Assembly: GCA_002393945.1 (NCBI GenBank) | Contig: DGSO01000013.1 | Span: forward strand, 124,001-188,000 | DNA: 64,000 bases | Direction: 5' to 3' | Source of the DNA: Bacteroidales bacterium UBA4360 | Lineage (GTDB): Bacteria; Bacteroidota; Bacteroidia; Bacteroidales; UBA932 | Part shown: piece after piece, positions 49,298-57,904 of the stretch | How the letters are laid out: every line of letters starts with the position of its first letter | Position numbering within the stretch: the stretch's first letter is position 1 | Position numbers and translations under genes: made by a program | The notes under the pieces: model-generated | The model's database searches: none | What the model was told of the DNA's origin: nothing | Seen by the model: the letters and a program-made list of their open reading frames with translations, nothing else

Positions 49298-49935
49298 AAG
49301 CAGTTCTGATTTATTCCGGCGGTCTTGACAGCACCACTCTCCTTTACGAATACAAGGAGAGCATTGCGCTTGCAGTCAGTTTTGACTATGGCTCCAAACA
49401 TAATGAGCGGGAGATAGCTTTTGCCCGTTTAAACTGTGAAAAACTTGGCGTCGAGCATATCGTGATTCCGCTCGAGTTCATGCAGAAGTATTTCAGAAGC
49501 AGTTTGCTGAAGGGCGGGGAAGACATCCCGGAAGGCAGTTACGACGACAGTAACATGCAGTCGACGGTGGTTCCTTTCCGCAACGGAATCATGCTCGCAA
49601 TAGCCGCGGGGCTTGCCGAAAGCCGCGGCCTCGATGCCATAATGATGGCGAACCACGGCGGGGATCATGCTATCTATCCGGACTGCCGTCCCGAGTTTGT
49701 GGATGCATTCGGGAAGGCGGTTGAAGCCGGGACGTACAACGGCGTCAAATTGCTTTCACCCTACTGCGATATAACGAAGCGTGATATCGCCCTCCGCGGG
49801 AAAGCGCTCGGGATAGACTATTCCCTCACTTATTCGTGCTACAAGGGCGGGGAAAAGCATTGCGGAAAATGCGGAACCTGCACCGAACGCAAGGAGGCTC
49901 TGGAGGGATTCGACCCCACTGAATACGAAGATTGA
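49294..49935 (+). CDS. queC: 7-cyano-7-deazaguanine synthase QueC
   Basis: A 213-residue ATP-dependent ligase converting 7-carboxy-7-deazaguanine to preQ0 in queuosine synthesis. The PP-loop is LIYSGGLDSTTLLY, the family segments are FDYGSKHNERE and VPFRNGIMLAIAAG, and the zinc site is CYKGGEKHCGKCGTC. It is last in the seven-gene operon. No other queuosine gene is adjacent. Confidence 0.96.
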   Translation: MKAVLIYSGGLDSTTLLYEYKESIALAVSFDYGSKHNEREIAFARLNCEKLGVEHIVIPLEFMQKYFRSSLLKGGEDIPEGSYDDSNMQSTVVPFRNGIMLAIAAGLAESRGLDAIMMANHGGDHAIYPDCRPEFVDAFGKAVEAGTYNGVKLLSPYCDITKRDIALRGKALGIDYSLTYSCYKGGEKHCGKCGTCTERKEALEGFDPTEYED

Positions 49936-49945
49936 GCCGGCCGGC

Positions 49946-49975
49946 TTGTATTTTCGGGATTTTTTCTTACTTTTG
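49946..49975 (+). promoter_or_regulatory. Promoter of corA
   Basis: TTG (49946-49948), 19 bases, TACTTTTG (49968-49975). The corA ATG is at 49985, only nine bases beyond the box. Confidence 0.7.
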
Positions 49976-49984
49976 CGCTTTGGA

Positions 49985-50950
49985 ATGCTTAGTGTTTTCT
50001 ACAGAAAGGACGGGAAGATAATCCTCTCACAGGATCAGAAGATCTTCTCCTCACTGCGTCTTGCAGACGTGGTGTGGATAGATCTTGTCCAGCCCACCGG
50101 CGACGAGAAACGCCTTGCAGAAAGCTTCCTCGGAACGGAAATCCAGAGCCGCGCACAGGCGGAGGAAATCGAGTCTTCATCCCGCTATTTTGAAACGGAT
50201 GATGCAATATTCGCAAACACCAACTTCCTTACTCCGGGTCCCGAAGAATACGGCGAGCAGGCCGTCTCCTTCACCATTGTAGACAGTACGCTTACCACCC
50301 TTCGCGAAGTGCCTCTGCGCTCTTTTACCGAGCTTCAGCGAAGGATGCAGGTGAACCCCAAGCAGTATCCGTCCGGCTTCAGCGTTTTTGCCACCATCCT
50401 GGATCAGCGTGTCGACCTCGATGCCGATATGATCGAGCTCCTTTCCAAGGAGATTTCCCAGTACGCAAGGCAGATCAACGACCAGGAAGACATTGACCAG
50501 GAACTCCTCATCGACATATCCCAGATGCAGGAGAACACCATGGTCGTGCGCGAAAACGTCGTTGATAAGCAGCGCCTTATCTCCAACCTTATGCGCTCGA
50601 CTAAAGTCCCGCGTTCCTTGGAGAACCGCCTTAACGTGCTCCTGCAGGATATCTCGTCACTTCTGAGCCATACCAATTTCTGCTTCGAGCGTCTTGAATA
50701 TCTTCAGGATACCGTAGTGGGTCTTATCAACCTTGAGCAGAACAAGATCATGAAGATTCTGGCCGTCGTGTCGGTGTTCCTCATGCCTCCTACCCTCATT
50801 GCCGGTTTCTACGGCATGAACGTGCGCCTGCCCATCATTGCTGCCGATGCCCCCAACGCCAATTTCTGGAACTGGGTGATCATCATCGGCCTCATGGCGC
50901 TGAGCTGCATTGTGGTCTGGATACTTTTCCGCAGGAAGAAGTTACTCTAA
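49985..50950 (+). CDS. corA: CorA-family Mg2+/Co2+ transporter
   Basis: A 321-residue pentameric inner-membrane channel. The N-terminal cytoplasmic domain is alpha/beta; a long stalk helix region (about 140-255) precedes two C-terminal membrane helices. The YGMN signature is present as FYGMNVRLP. The ATG (MLSVFYRKDG) is chosen because it lies just after its own promoter; the longer open frame would start before the -7 box. The mRNA would have almost no leader. Confidence 0.93.
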   Translation: MLSVFYRKDGKIILSQDQKIFSSLRLADVVWIDLVQPTGDEKRLAESFLGTEIQSRAQAEEIESSSRYFETDDAIFANTNFLTPGPEEYGEQAVSFTIVDSTLTTLREVPLRSFTELQRRMQVNPKQYPSGFSVFATILDQRVDLDADMIELLSKEISQYARQINDQEDIDQELLIDISQMQENTMVVRENVVDKQRLISNLMRSTKVPRSLENRLNVLLQDISSLLSHTNFCFERLEYLQDTVVGLINLEQNKIMKILAVVSVFLMPPTLIAGFYGMNVRLPIIAADAPNANFWNWVIIIGLMALSCIVVWILFRRKKLL

Positions 50951-50951
50951 T

Positions 50952-50983
50952 TTTGCATAATCAAATAATTATCACTATATTTG
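50952..50983 (+). promoter_or_regulatory. Promoter of rpsA
   Basis: TTTG (50952-50955), 20 bases, TATATTTG (50976-50983). Full consensus. Confidence 0.8.
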
Positions 50984-51006
50984 CGCGCTTTTTTCCCGAA
51001 GCGCGC
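50983..51006 (+). other. Hairpin at the start of the rpsA leader
   Basis: GCGCGCTT (50983-50990) pairs with AAGCGCGC (50999-51006) around TTTTCCCG. It overlaps the expected transcription start, so only part may be in the RNA. More GC-alternating sequence follows (GCGTATGCGCG). Confidence 0.45.
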
Positions 51007-51072
51007 ATTTGCGTATGCGCGGGCAAAGCTCAAGAAATAATGTTAAACTACTAGTTACTAAAAAGTTAAACT

Positions 51073-52851
51073 ATGTCAGAAGAAATCAAGAAAGCACTCA
51101 ATGCTTCAGTAGCACCCGAGGATTTTGACTGGGAAGCCTTTGAGAATGAAGGCGTAGATGCATCCAAGAGGGATGAAACCATCGCCCAGTACGAGCAGAC
51201 CCTCTCCAAGGTCACTGAAAATGAGGTTGTTGAAGGTGTCGTTACCTCCATCAACAAGCGCGAAGTTGTTGTCAACATCGGCGCAAAGAGCGAAGGTGTC
51301 ATCTCCGCACCCGAGTTCCGTTACAATCCGGACCTCAAGGTAGGCGACAAGGTAGAGGTTCTCGTCGAGTCTGCAGAAGACCGCAAGGGACAGCTTGTCA
51401 TCTCCCACCGCAAGGCCCGCCAGCTCAAATCCTGGGATATGGTCAATGCCGCATATGAAAGCGGTGAGATCGTTAAGGGTTATGTAAAGACCCGCACAAA
51501 GGGCGGTATGATCGTGGACGTATTCGGTATCGAGGCCTTCCTTCCCGGTTCCCAGATCGACATCAAGCCCATCCGTGACTACGATGTGTTCGTAGACACT
51601 ACAATGGATTTCAAGATTGTCAAGATCAATCAGGAATTCAAGAACGTGGTTGTTTCCCACAAGGCTCTCCTCGAGGCAGAGCAGGAACTCAAGAGGGCAG
51701 ACCTCATCTCCCGTCTGGAGAAGGGTCAGGTTCTCGAAGGCGTGGTCAAGAACATCACCAACTACGGTGTGTTCGTGGACCTCGGTGGCGTGGACGGTCT
51801 CATCCACATCACAGACCTCAGCTGGGGCCGCATCTCCCATCCGGAAGAAGTTGTCGCCCTTGATCAGAAGATCAACGTCGTCGTCCTCGACTTCAACGAG
51901 CAGCAGAAGCGCATCGCCCTCGGTCTCAAGCAGCTTACTCCCCATCCTTGGGAGGCTCTCTCCCCTGACCTCAAGGTTGGTGATACCGTTACCGGTAAGG
52001 TGGTCGCAGTTGCAGACTACGGTGCATTCGTAGAGGTAGAGCCCGGCGTTGAGGGTCTCGTACATGTGAGCGAAATGAGCTGGAGCCCCCGTCTCCACAG
52101 CGCACAGGAATTCCTCAAGATGGGTGATGAGGTTCAGGCCGTTATCCTCACCCTCGACCGCGAAGCCCGCAAGATGTCCCTCGGCATCAAGCAGCTCACT
52201 GTCAATCCTTGGGATTCCATTCGTGAGAAGTACCCTGTAGGCAGCCAGCACAAGGCTACTGTCCGCAACATCACCAACTTCGGCGTATTCGCAGAACTCG
52301 AAGACGGTGTTGAGGGCCTCATCCACATCTCCGACCTCTCCTGGAACAAGATCAAGCATCCTTCAGAGATGGTCCAGAGCGGTGACGTTATCGACGTTGT
52401 CATCCTTGACTTTGACGAGAACTCCCACAAGCTTTCCCTCGGTCACAAGCAGCTCACTCCCAACCCTTGGGATGAACTCGAGGCCAAGTATCCTGTCGGC
52501 ACAGTTGTAGATGCTACCGTTACCGCAGCCAACGACAAGAACGTCACCGTTACCCTTCCCGACGGCACCGAGGCAACAGCCTTCGCCCGTGAAATGGTCA
52601 AGGAAGACGGCAAGGCCGCAGTTGCAGGTGAGGTTCTCCCTGTAAAGGTTACCGATCTCCGCCGCAGCACCCGCAGCATCCGCGTTTCCCATCTCCGTAC
52701 TTATCAGGAGGCAAAGGCCGCCCGTGAGAACGCCGAGGTCGAAAGCGCAAAGAAGGCCATCAAGAAGGTTCAGACTTCCGTAGAGAAGACCACCCTTGGT
52801 GACATCTCCGCTCTTGCTGCACTCAAGGACAAACTCGAAAAGGGTGAGTAA
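51073..52851 (+). CDS. rpsA: 30S ribosomal protein S1
   Basis: A 592-residue RNA-binding protein needed for mRNA loading on the ribosome. Successive S1 (OB-fold) repeats are visible, each with the pattern GxVxxxxxxGxFVxL: VKNITNYGVFVDLGGVDGL, VAVADYGAFVEVEPGVEGL and VRNITNFGVFAELEDGVEGL, plus two degenerate N-terminal repeats and one C-terminal. The acidic N-terminus and lysine-rich C-terminus are usual. The last codons overlap the GTG start of rnz. Confidence 0.96.
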   Translation: MSEEIKKALNASVAPEDFDWEAFENEGVDASKRDETIAQYEQTLSKVTENEVVEGVVTSINKREVVVNIGAKSEGVISAPEFRYNPDLKVGDKVEVLVESAEDRKGQLVISHRKARQLKSWDMVNAAYESGEIVKGYVKTRTKGGMIVDVFGIEAFLPGSQIDIKPIRDYDVFVDTTMDFKIVKINQEFKNVVVSHKALLEAEQELKRADLISRLEKGQVLEGVVKNITNYGVFVDLGGVDGLIHITDLSWGRISHPEEVVALDQKINVVVLDFNEQQKRIALGLKQLTPHPWEALSPDLKVGDTVTGKVVAVADYGAFVEVEPGVEGLVHVSEMSWSPRLHSAQEFLKMGDEVQAVILTLDREARKMSLGIKQLTVNPWDSIREKYPVGSQHKATVRNITNFGVFAELEDGVEGLIHISDLSWNKIKHPSEMVQSGDVIDVVILDFDENSHKLSLGHKQLTPNPWDELEAKYPVGTVVDATVTAANDKNVTVTLPDGTEATAFAREMVKEDGKAAVAGEVLPVKVTDLRRSTRSIRVSHLRTYQEAKAARENAEVESAKKAIKKVQTSVEKTTLGDISALAALKDKLEKGE

Positions 52852-53770
52852 TAACCCAAACATTTTTAAGCTTACTTTACTGGGCACGGCATCTGCCATG
52901 CCCGTAAAGGAGCGGAATCAAAGCGCCCAGGCACTGCAAGTGCACGGGCGCTTGTTCCTTATTGACTGCGGAGAGGGTACTCAGTACCGTTTTGTGCAGG
53001 AACATGTTCCGATGATGAAACTGGACTCCATTTTCATCTCTCATATACATGGAGACCATGTCTTTGGCATTTTCGGCCTTCTTTCCACCCTGGGGATGAA
53101 GGGGAGGCAGACTCCGCTGAATATCTTCGCTCCGAACAATTTCGGCCCCATACTGAAGTTTTTCCTCAGCTTCTATGGCGATGGGATTCCCTTCGAGATA
53201 CGTTTTACGCCCCTGAAGATGAAGGCTCCCGAGACTGTACTTGAAACAAAGTCTACGGAGGTCCAGGCGTTTCCGCTGAATCACGGGATTGAAACATTCG
53301 GCTTCATTTTCCGGGAAAAGGAACCCATGTATAATATAAGGAAGGAATGCATAGAGGAGTACGGACTGTCACTTACGGAAATCGGCACCCTGAAAAGAGG
53401 GGAGGACGCCGTAAGGGCCGACGGAACCGTAATCCCGGTTTCTGCCGTCGCATATAAGCCGTACATTCCCCGCAGTTATGCATACTGCTCGGACACTGCG
53501 CCTTTCCCTGAAGAGGCCACGTGGCTTAGCGGCGTGGACGTGATTTACCACGAAACTACATATCCCAGTGAATTTGCCGATGAGGGTAAGAAGCGAGGTC
53601 ACTCTACCACCCTCGATGCGGCTTCCCTTGCCCTGAAAGCAGGGGCTAAGAAACTGATAGTCGGGCATTTCACTTCGAGGGATGTCCCGCGCAAGGTCTT
53701 TGAAGACGAATGCCGGAGCATTTTCCCCGAAACTTTTTTGGCCGACGACGGGGATGTCTACGATATTTGA
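52844..53770 (+). CDS. rnz: Ribonuclease Z
   Basis: A 308-residue metallo-beta-lactamase-fold nuclease that trims tRNA 3' ends. The zinc motif is SHIHGDHVFGIFGLL; SYAYCSDTAPF, YHETTY and VGHFTSRD are the downstream metal and exosite segments. GTG 52844 (VSNNPNIFKLTLLG) overlaps the rpsA stop; the longer frame upstream lies inside rpsA. CCA-less tRNA genes in this window fit a need for 3' processing. Confidence 0.93.
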   Translation: MSNNPNIFKLTLLGTASAMPVKERNQSAQALQVHGRLFLIDCGEGTQYRFVQEHVPMMKLDSIFISHIHGDHVFGIFGLLSTLGMKGRQTPLNIFAPNNFGPILKFFLSFYGDGIPFEIRFTPLKMKAPETVLETKSTEVQAFPLNHGIETFGFIFREKEPMYNIRKECIEEYGLSLTEIGTLKRGEDAVRADGTVIPVSAVAYKPYIPRSYAYCSDTAPFPEEATWLSGVDVIYHETTYPSEFADEGKKRGHSTTLDAASLALKAGAKKLIVGHFTSRDVPRKVFEDECRSIFPETFLADDGDVYDI

Positions 53771-53781
53771 AAAATTATTTC

Positions 53782-53789
53782 TAACTTTG
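53782..53789 (+). promoter_or_regulatory. Candidate -7 box of the glucosaminidase operon
   Basis: TAACTTTG, 24 bases before the ATG; no well-spaced -33 box. Confidence 0.45.
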
Positions 53790-53812
53790 AAAACTGTTAA
53801 AGGTTATAAAAG

Positions 53813-54796
53813 ATGAGGAAGGTTAGAATCATAGCACTGGCGGCCCTCTGCGCCGTTGCCGTGGCAAGTACGGCCCAGCAGAAGCCCAGAGGCAACACCC
53901 CCCAGGAGACATATATTTACACATATTCAGACATCGCCGTTGCAGAAATGCAGCGTACAGGCGTTCCTGCAAGCATTACCCTTGCACAGGGCATCATAGA
54001 ATCCGGCTCTGGTCTTTCCACCCTTGCCGTCAACGGCAACAACCACTTCGGAATCAAGTGCCACAACTCCTGGAAAGGCGGCACCATGAGGATGGACGAT
54101 GACAGGAAGAACGAATGCTTCCGCACATACAATACTCCCGAGGAGAGTTTTCGCGACCATTCCGACTTTCTCCGCTACCGCGACCGTTACAAATTCCTCT
54201 TCGACCTTGACAGGCGTGACTACAAGGGCTGGGCTTTCGGCCTGAAGCAGGCAGGTTATGCCACGGACCCTTCCTACGCATCCAAGCTCATCCGCACCAT
54301 AGAGGAGTATGACCTTTCCCGCTTTGACTTCCTCACAAATGAAGAGCTTTCTTCCATGCCGGCATCTCCAAGCAAGCTGGAGGAGCCCGTCGCAGTGAGG
54401 ACCAGTGCAAGCTCCGGTCCCGCTCCCGTGCAGGAGGAGTTCCGCTTCTCGCTGAGCCGCGTGCTTTATTCCCTTAATGACGTAGCCTTCGTCTACGCCG
54501 GAGAGAACGATACCTACAAGTCCATCGCAAAGGAGCACAATCTGTTCCTCTTTGAGATTCTCCGTTTCAATGAGGTGAAGAAGGGCGCAGTAGTCAAGCC
54601 CGGAGATATTGTATATCTGGAAGCCAAGAAAAAGAAGGCTCCGAAGGGCCTTGAAATGTACATCGTAGCAGAGGACGGAGAAAATCTCCACGATATCTGC
54701 CAGCGTTTTGCAGTGAAGGAAAGCGCTATCAGGACACTCAATAAACTCGATGCCAATGCTTCACTCCTCGAAGGAGACATAATAAAACTGCGCTAG
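53813..54796 (+). CDS. Secreted glucosaminidase with LysM domains
   Basis: A 327-residue peptidoglycan hydrolase. A signal peptide (MRKVRIIALAALCAVAVAST, cleavage near AQQ) precedes a GH73 glucosaminidase domain (about 35-170) with the catalytic-glutamate region LAQGIIESGSGLSTLAVNG and NHFGIKCH. Two LysM-like modules follow (about 220-268, VYAGENDTYKSIAKEHNL, and 278-327, IVAEDGENLHDICQRF). It cuts between GlcNAc and MurNAc in the periplasm. Followed by mltG after four bases. Confidence 0.93.
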   Translation: MRKVRIIALAALCAVAVASTAQQKPRGNTPQETYIYTYSDIAVAEMQRTGVPASITLAQGIIESGSGLSTLAVNGNNHFGIKCHNSWKGGTMRMDDDRKNECFRTYNTPEESFRDHSDFLRYRDRYKFLFDLDRRDYKGWAFGLKQAGYATDPSYASKLIRTIEEYDLSRFDFLTNEELSSMPASPSKLEEPVAVRTSASSGPAPVQEEFRFSLSRVLYSLNDVAFVYAGENDTYKSIAKEHNLFLFEILRFNEVKKGAVVKPGDIVYLEAKKKKAPKGLEMYIVAEDGENLHDICQRFAVKESAIRTLNKLDANASLLEGDIIKLR

Positions 54797-54800
54797 GAAA

Positions 54801-55805
54801 ATGAAGAAAGTCCTTGTTGGAATTCTTATGGTGGCGCTCCTTGCGGGCGCCATCGTCGCTTATGGGGTTTTATATGACCGGAAGGTCCCCAATTTCAAGG
54901 GGACTTCGGAGCTGTTTGTCTATCCGGGTATGGATGTGGCCCAGGTCACTGACAGCATTCTGGCAAGCGGCTGCGTGAAAAAGCCGCGCAGCCTCAGACG
55001 TGCCATGTCCACCGTGGAATCAATTGCTCCCGGCCATTATACCATAGATTCTACATGTACCAGCATGTATGTCTCCCGCATGATTCACGGGGGCTGGCAG
55101 ACGCCAGTCATGCTCACCCTTTCCGGCAGCATCCGCACATACAGGTCGCTGGCAAGGAAAATCGGCGGCCAGATGCTTGCCGATTCCGCGGCCATAGCGT
55201 CTTTCTGTGAGGATTCCCTGGGCTCTTTCGGCCTCGATACAGCCATGCTGTTCACGCGCATCATTCCAGACTCGTACCAGATGAAGTGGACATCGGCCCC
55301 GAGGGCAATCTTTGACCGCCTCACGAAGGAGGCCGACGCCTGGTGGACTCCGGAACGCCTTGCCGCCGCCAGGAAGCAGGGACTCACCAGAAATGAAGCG
55401 GTTACCCTGGCGTCCATCGTAGACGGCGAAACGCGTTATGTCCCCGAGCAGCCCACAATTGCGGGCGTATACCTTAACCGCCTCCATACCGGAATGAAAC
55501 TTCAGGCCGATCCGACGATAGCATACTGCTACGGATATACCCTGAACCGTATTCTCAAGGTTCATCTCGAGGTCGATTCGCCATATAATACTTACAGGAA
55601 TTACGGCCTTCCTCCGGGACCCATTTCCTGTCCTTCAAAGACCTGCCTTGAGGCAGTCCTCCATCCGGCATCGCACAATTACATTTTCTTCTGTGCCGAT
55701 CCATCCTTCAACGGTTCTCACCGTTTTGCTGCAACCTATGCAGAACATCTTCTGAATGCTCGCGCCTTCCAGAAAGCGCTTACTGAACGTCAGAGAAACA
55801 GATGA
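54801..55805 (+). CDS. mltG: Endolytic murein transglycosylase MltG
   Basis: A 334-residue inner-membrane protein with one N-terminal anchor helix (about 4-24). The YceG-like catalytic domain carries LASIVDGETRYVPEQPTIAG with the conserved glutamate of the GET triplet, and MKLQADPTIAYCYGY and GLPPGPISCPS. It cleaves nascent glycan strands and helps set strand length. Its stop overlaps the rel start region. Confidence 0.94.
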   Translation: MKKVLVGILMVALLAGAIVAYGVLYDRKVPNFKGTSELFVYPGMDVAQVTDSILASGCVKKPRSLRRAMSTVESIAPGHYTIDSTCTSMYVSRMIHGGWQTPVMLTLSGSIRTYRSLARKIGGQMLADSAAIASFCEDSLGSFGLDTAMLFTRIIPDSYQMKWTSAPRAIFDRLTKEADAWWTPERLAAARKQGLTRNEAVTLASIVDGETRYVPEQPTIAGVYLNRLHTGMKLQADPTIAYCYGYTLNRILKVHLEVDSPYNTYRNYGLPPGPISCPSKTCLEAVLHPASHNYIFFCADPSFNGSHRFAATYAEHLLNARAFQKALTERQRNR

Positions 55806-57904
55806 TGATGGAAACTTCACTTACGGAAAAAGCCAGGGCCTGCGCCCTGGAGGCGTTGAAAGACCTGACCCGTCATGACGGTACCCCATTCATAGGGCAC
55901 CCTGACGCCGTCGTGAAGATAGTCAGGGAGGAAATCGGCCTGCCTGACGAATGTACCGCCGCCGTATATCTGCATGAGGCAAGCCGCATGGGAGGCTTCG
56001 TCGTGGAGCCGTCCGTGTGGGGAGAGACCATATGTACCCTGGTAGAAGGCCTGAACCACATCTCTACCATAAAGCCCAAGGACACGCGTCTGGAGGCGGA
56101 AAACTACAAGAAACTTATCATCCAGTATTCTGCCGATCCGCGTGTTACCGTGCTCAAGCTCGCCGACCGTCTGGAGATAATGCGTTCCCTCAAGATCTTC
56201 CCCAAGGCCGACCGCGAACGCAAACAGCTCGAGACGCTCATGCTCTATATCCCGCTTGCCCATCAGCTTGGCCTGTACAACATGAAGCGGGAAATGGAGG
56301 ATATCTACCTGTCATACGCAGAGCCTGAGAAGTACCGTCTCATTACCAACAAGCTCAAGGCTACGGAAAAGGACAGGGAAAAGCTCATGGCCGAGTTCAT
56401 CGAGCCCCTCAAGTCCAAGCTGGATGCAGCCGGAATAAAGTATAAACTGAAGATACGCACCAAGGCAGCATACTCCATCTGGGCCAAGATGGAAAAGCAG
56501 AAAGTGCCTTTTGAGGGCGTATATGACGTGTTTGCCATCCGTTTCATAATTGACTGCGACGGCGAAGACCACAAACTTGAGAAGGATCTTTGCTGGCAGG
56601 TGTACTCTTTCGTTACTGAGGAGTACGAACCTGATACGAAAAGGCTCAGGGACTGGATCTCCAATCCTAAGCCCAACGGCTACGAGAGTCTCCATATCAC
56701 GGTCAAGAACAAGGAGGGCGCATATCTCGAGGTGCAGATCCGCACCAAGAGGATGGATGACATAGCAGAGAACGGCTTTGCATCCCACTGGTCCTACAAG
56801 GGTATCAAGCGAGAGGAGACTATCGCTTCATGGCTGGGCTCCGCACGGTATGCCCTTGAGCATCCGGGCTCGGAAAATACCGAGGACCTGCCCCAGCCGC
56901 CGTCCAAGGAAATATTCGTATTTACACCTTCTGGGGAACTGAGGATTCTTGCGGCAGGCTCCTCGGTGCTGGATTTTGCATTCGGCATACATACAAATAT
57001 AGGCGCCCATTGCGTCGGCGCCAAGGTGAACGGGAAGGCGGTATCTATCAAGGAGAAGCTTCATACGGGCGACGTGGTGGAGATCCTGACCTCCAAAAAC
57101 CAGCGCCCCAATCAGGACTGGCTTGCCCTTGTGGTGTCTTCCAAGGCCCGTTCAAAAGTGAAACAGGCCCTTGCGGCCCAGGAGCAGTCACGTGCCGCAG
57201 ACGGCAGGGAACTGCTGGAAAGGCGCCTTAGAAACTGGAAGCTGGAGCTTCCGGACGACATGCTCACCGAATTCCGCAAGAAGTATGGCTTTTCCTCCCT
57301 TACGAATTTTTATGCGGCAATAGGGGAGGGTTCGCTGGATGTGAATACCGTCAAGGATTTCATCCTTTCGGAGGAGCAGCGCCATGCTGAATCAATCGAG
57401 GCTGCAGAGGCAGCCCAGGCCGCTGCCAAGGCATCCCGTACATTCGAGTCCAAGGACGATATACTTGTTCTCAATGCACGAGACGTCAAAGGTATCGATT
57501 ATAAGATGGCCCGCTGTTGCAATCCGGTTTTCGGCGATGACGTCTTCGGGTTTGTGACACGTACAGACGGCATCAAGATTCACAGAATCACCTGTCCCAA
57601 TGCCTCAAGGCTCCTGGAGCTGTTCCCATACCGTATCCAGAAGGTCCGCTGGGCCGATTCCTCCTCCGGGAACTTCCAGGTCACTCTCAAGGTGGTTGCC
57701 GTCGAGGAGAGCGCATCGGCCCGGATACTGGAGGTAATAGGCCAGTTCAAGGCGTCCATCAGGAGTTTTACAGTGAATGAAAACAGGCGCAGCGGCACCT
57801 GGGAGATGTCCATGAAGATTTCCGTCCCGTCCAATCTCGAGCTGGACAAGGTGGTATCGCAGCTTCGCGCCGCAAGGCATGTCGTGAAAGTGACAAGGAT
57901 ATGA
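55802..57904 (+). CDS. rel: RelA/SpoT-family (p)ppGpp synthetase with degraded hydrolase site
   Basis: A 700-residue stringent-response enzyme. The N-terminal HD hydrolase fold is present, but the catalytic HDxxED is LHEASRMG (58-63 HEASRM), and the usual LADRLHNMRT reads LADRLEIMRSL, so ppGpp hydrolysis is probably lost. The synthetase is intact (YDVFAIRFI, RLRDWISNPKPNGYESLH, EVQIRTKRMDDIAENG). A TGS domain (IFVFTPSGEL), a zinc-finger/helical region and a C-terminal ACT domain follow. ATGs at 55802, 55805 and 55808 are possible starts. Confidence 0.94.
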   Translation: MMMETSLTEKARACALEALKDLTRHDGTPFIGHPDAVVKIVREEIGLPDECTAAVYLHEASRMGGFVVEPSVWGETICTLVEGLNHISTIKPKDTRLEAENYKKLIIQYSADPRVTVLKLADRLEIMRSLKIFPKADRERKQLETLMLYIPLAHQLGLYNMKREMEDIYLSYAEPEKYRLITNKLKATEKDREKLMAEFIEPLKSKLDAAGIKYKLKIRTKAAYSIWAKMEKQKVPFEGVYDVFAIRFIIDCDGEDHKLEKDLCWQVYSFVTEEYEPDTKRLRDWISNPKPNGYESLHITVKNKEGAYLEVQIRTKRMDDIAENGFASHWSYKGIKREETIASWLGSARYALEHPGSENTEDLPQPPSKEIFVFTPSGELRILAAGSSVLDFAFGIHTNIGAHCVGAKVNGKAVSIKEKLHTGDVVEILTSKNQRPNQDWLALVVSSKARSKVKQALAAQEQSRAADGRELLERRLRNWKLELPDDMLTEFRKKYGFSSLTNFYAAIGEGSLDVNTVKDFILSEEQRHAESIEAAEAAQAAAKASRTFESKDDILVLNARDVKGIDYKMARCCNPVFGDDVFGFVTRTDGIKIHRITCPNASRLLELFPYRIQKVRWADSSSGNFQVTLKVVAVEESASARILEVIGQFKASIRSFTVNENRRSGTWEMSMKISVPSNLELDKVVSQLRAARHVVKVTRI

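Noticed and set aside
51106..52359. 417-codon open frame on the minus strand
   Set aside because: Antisense to rpsA; its repetitive sequence mirrors the S1 repeats.
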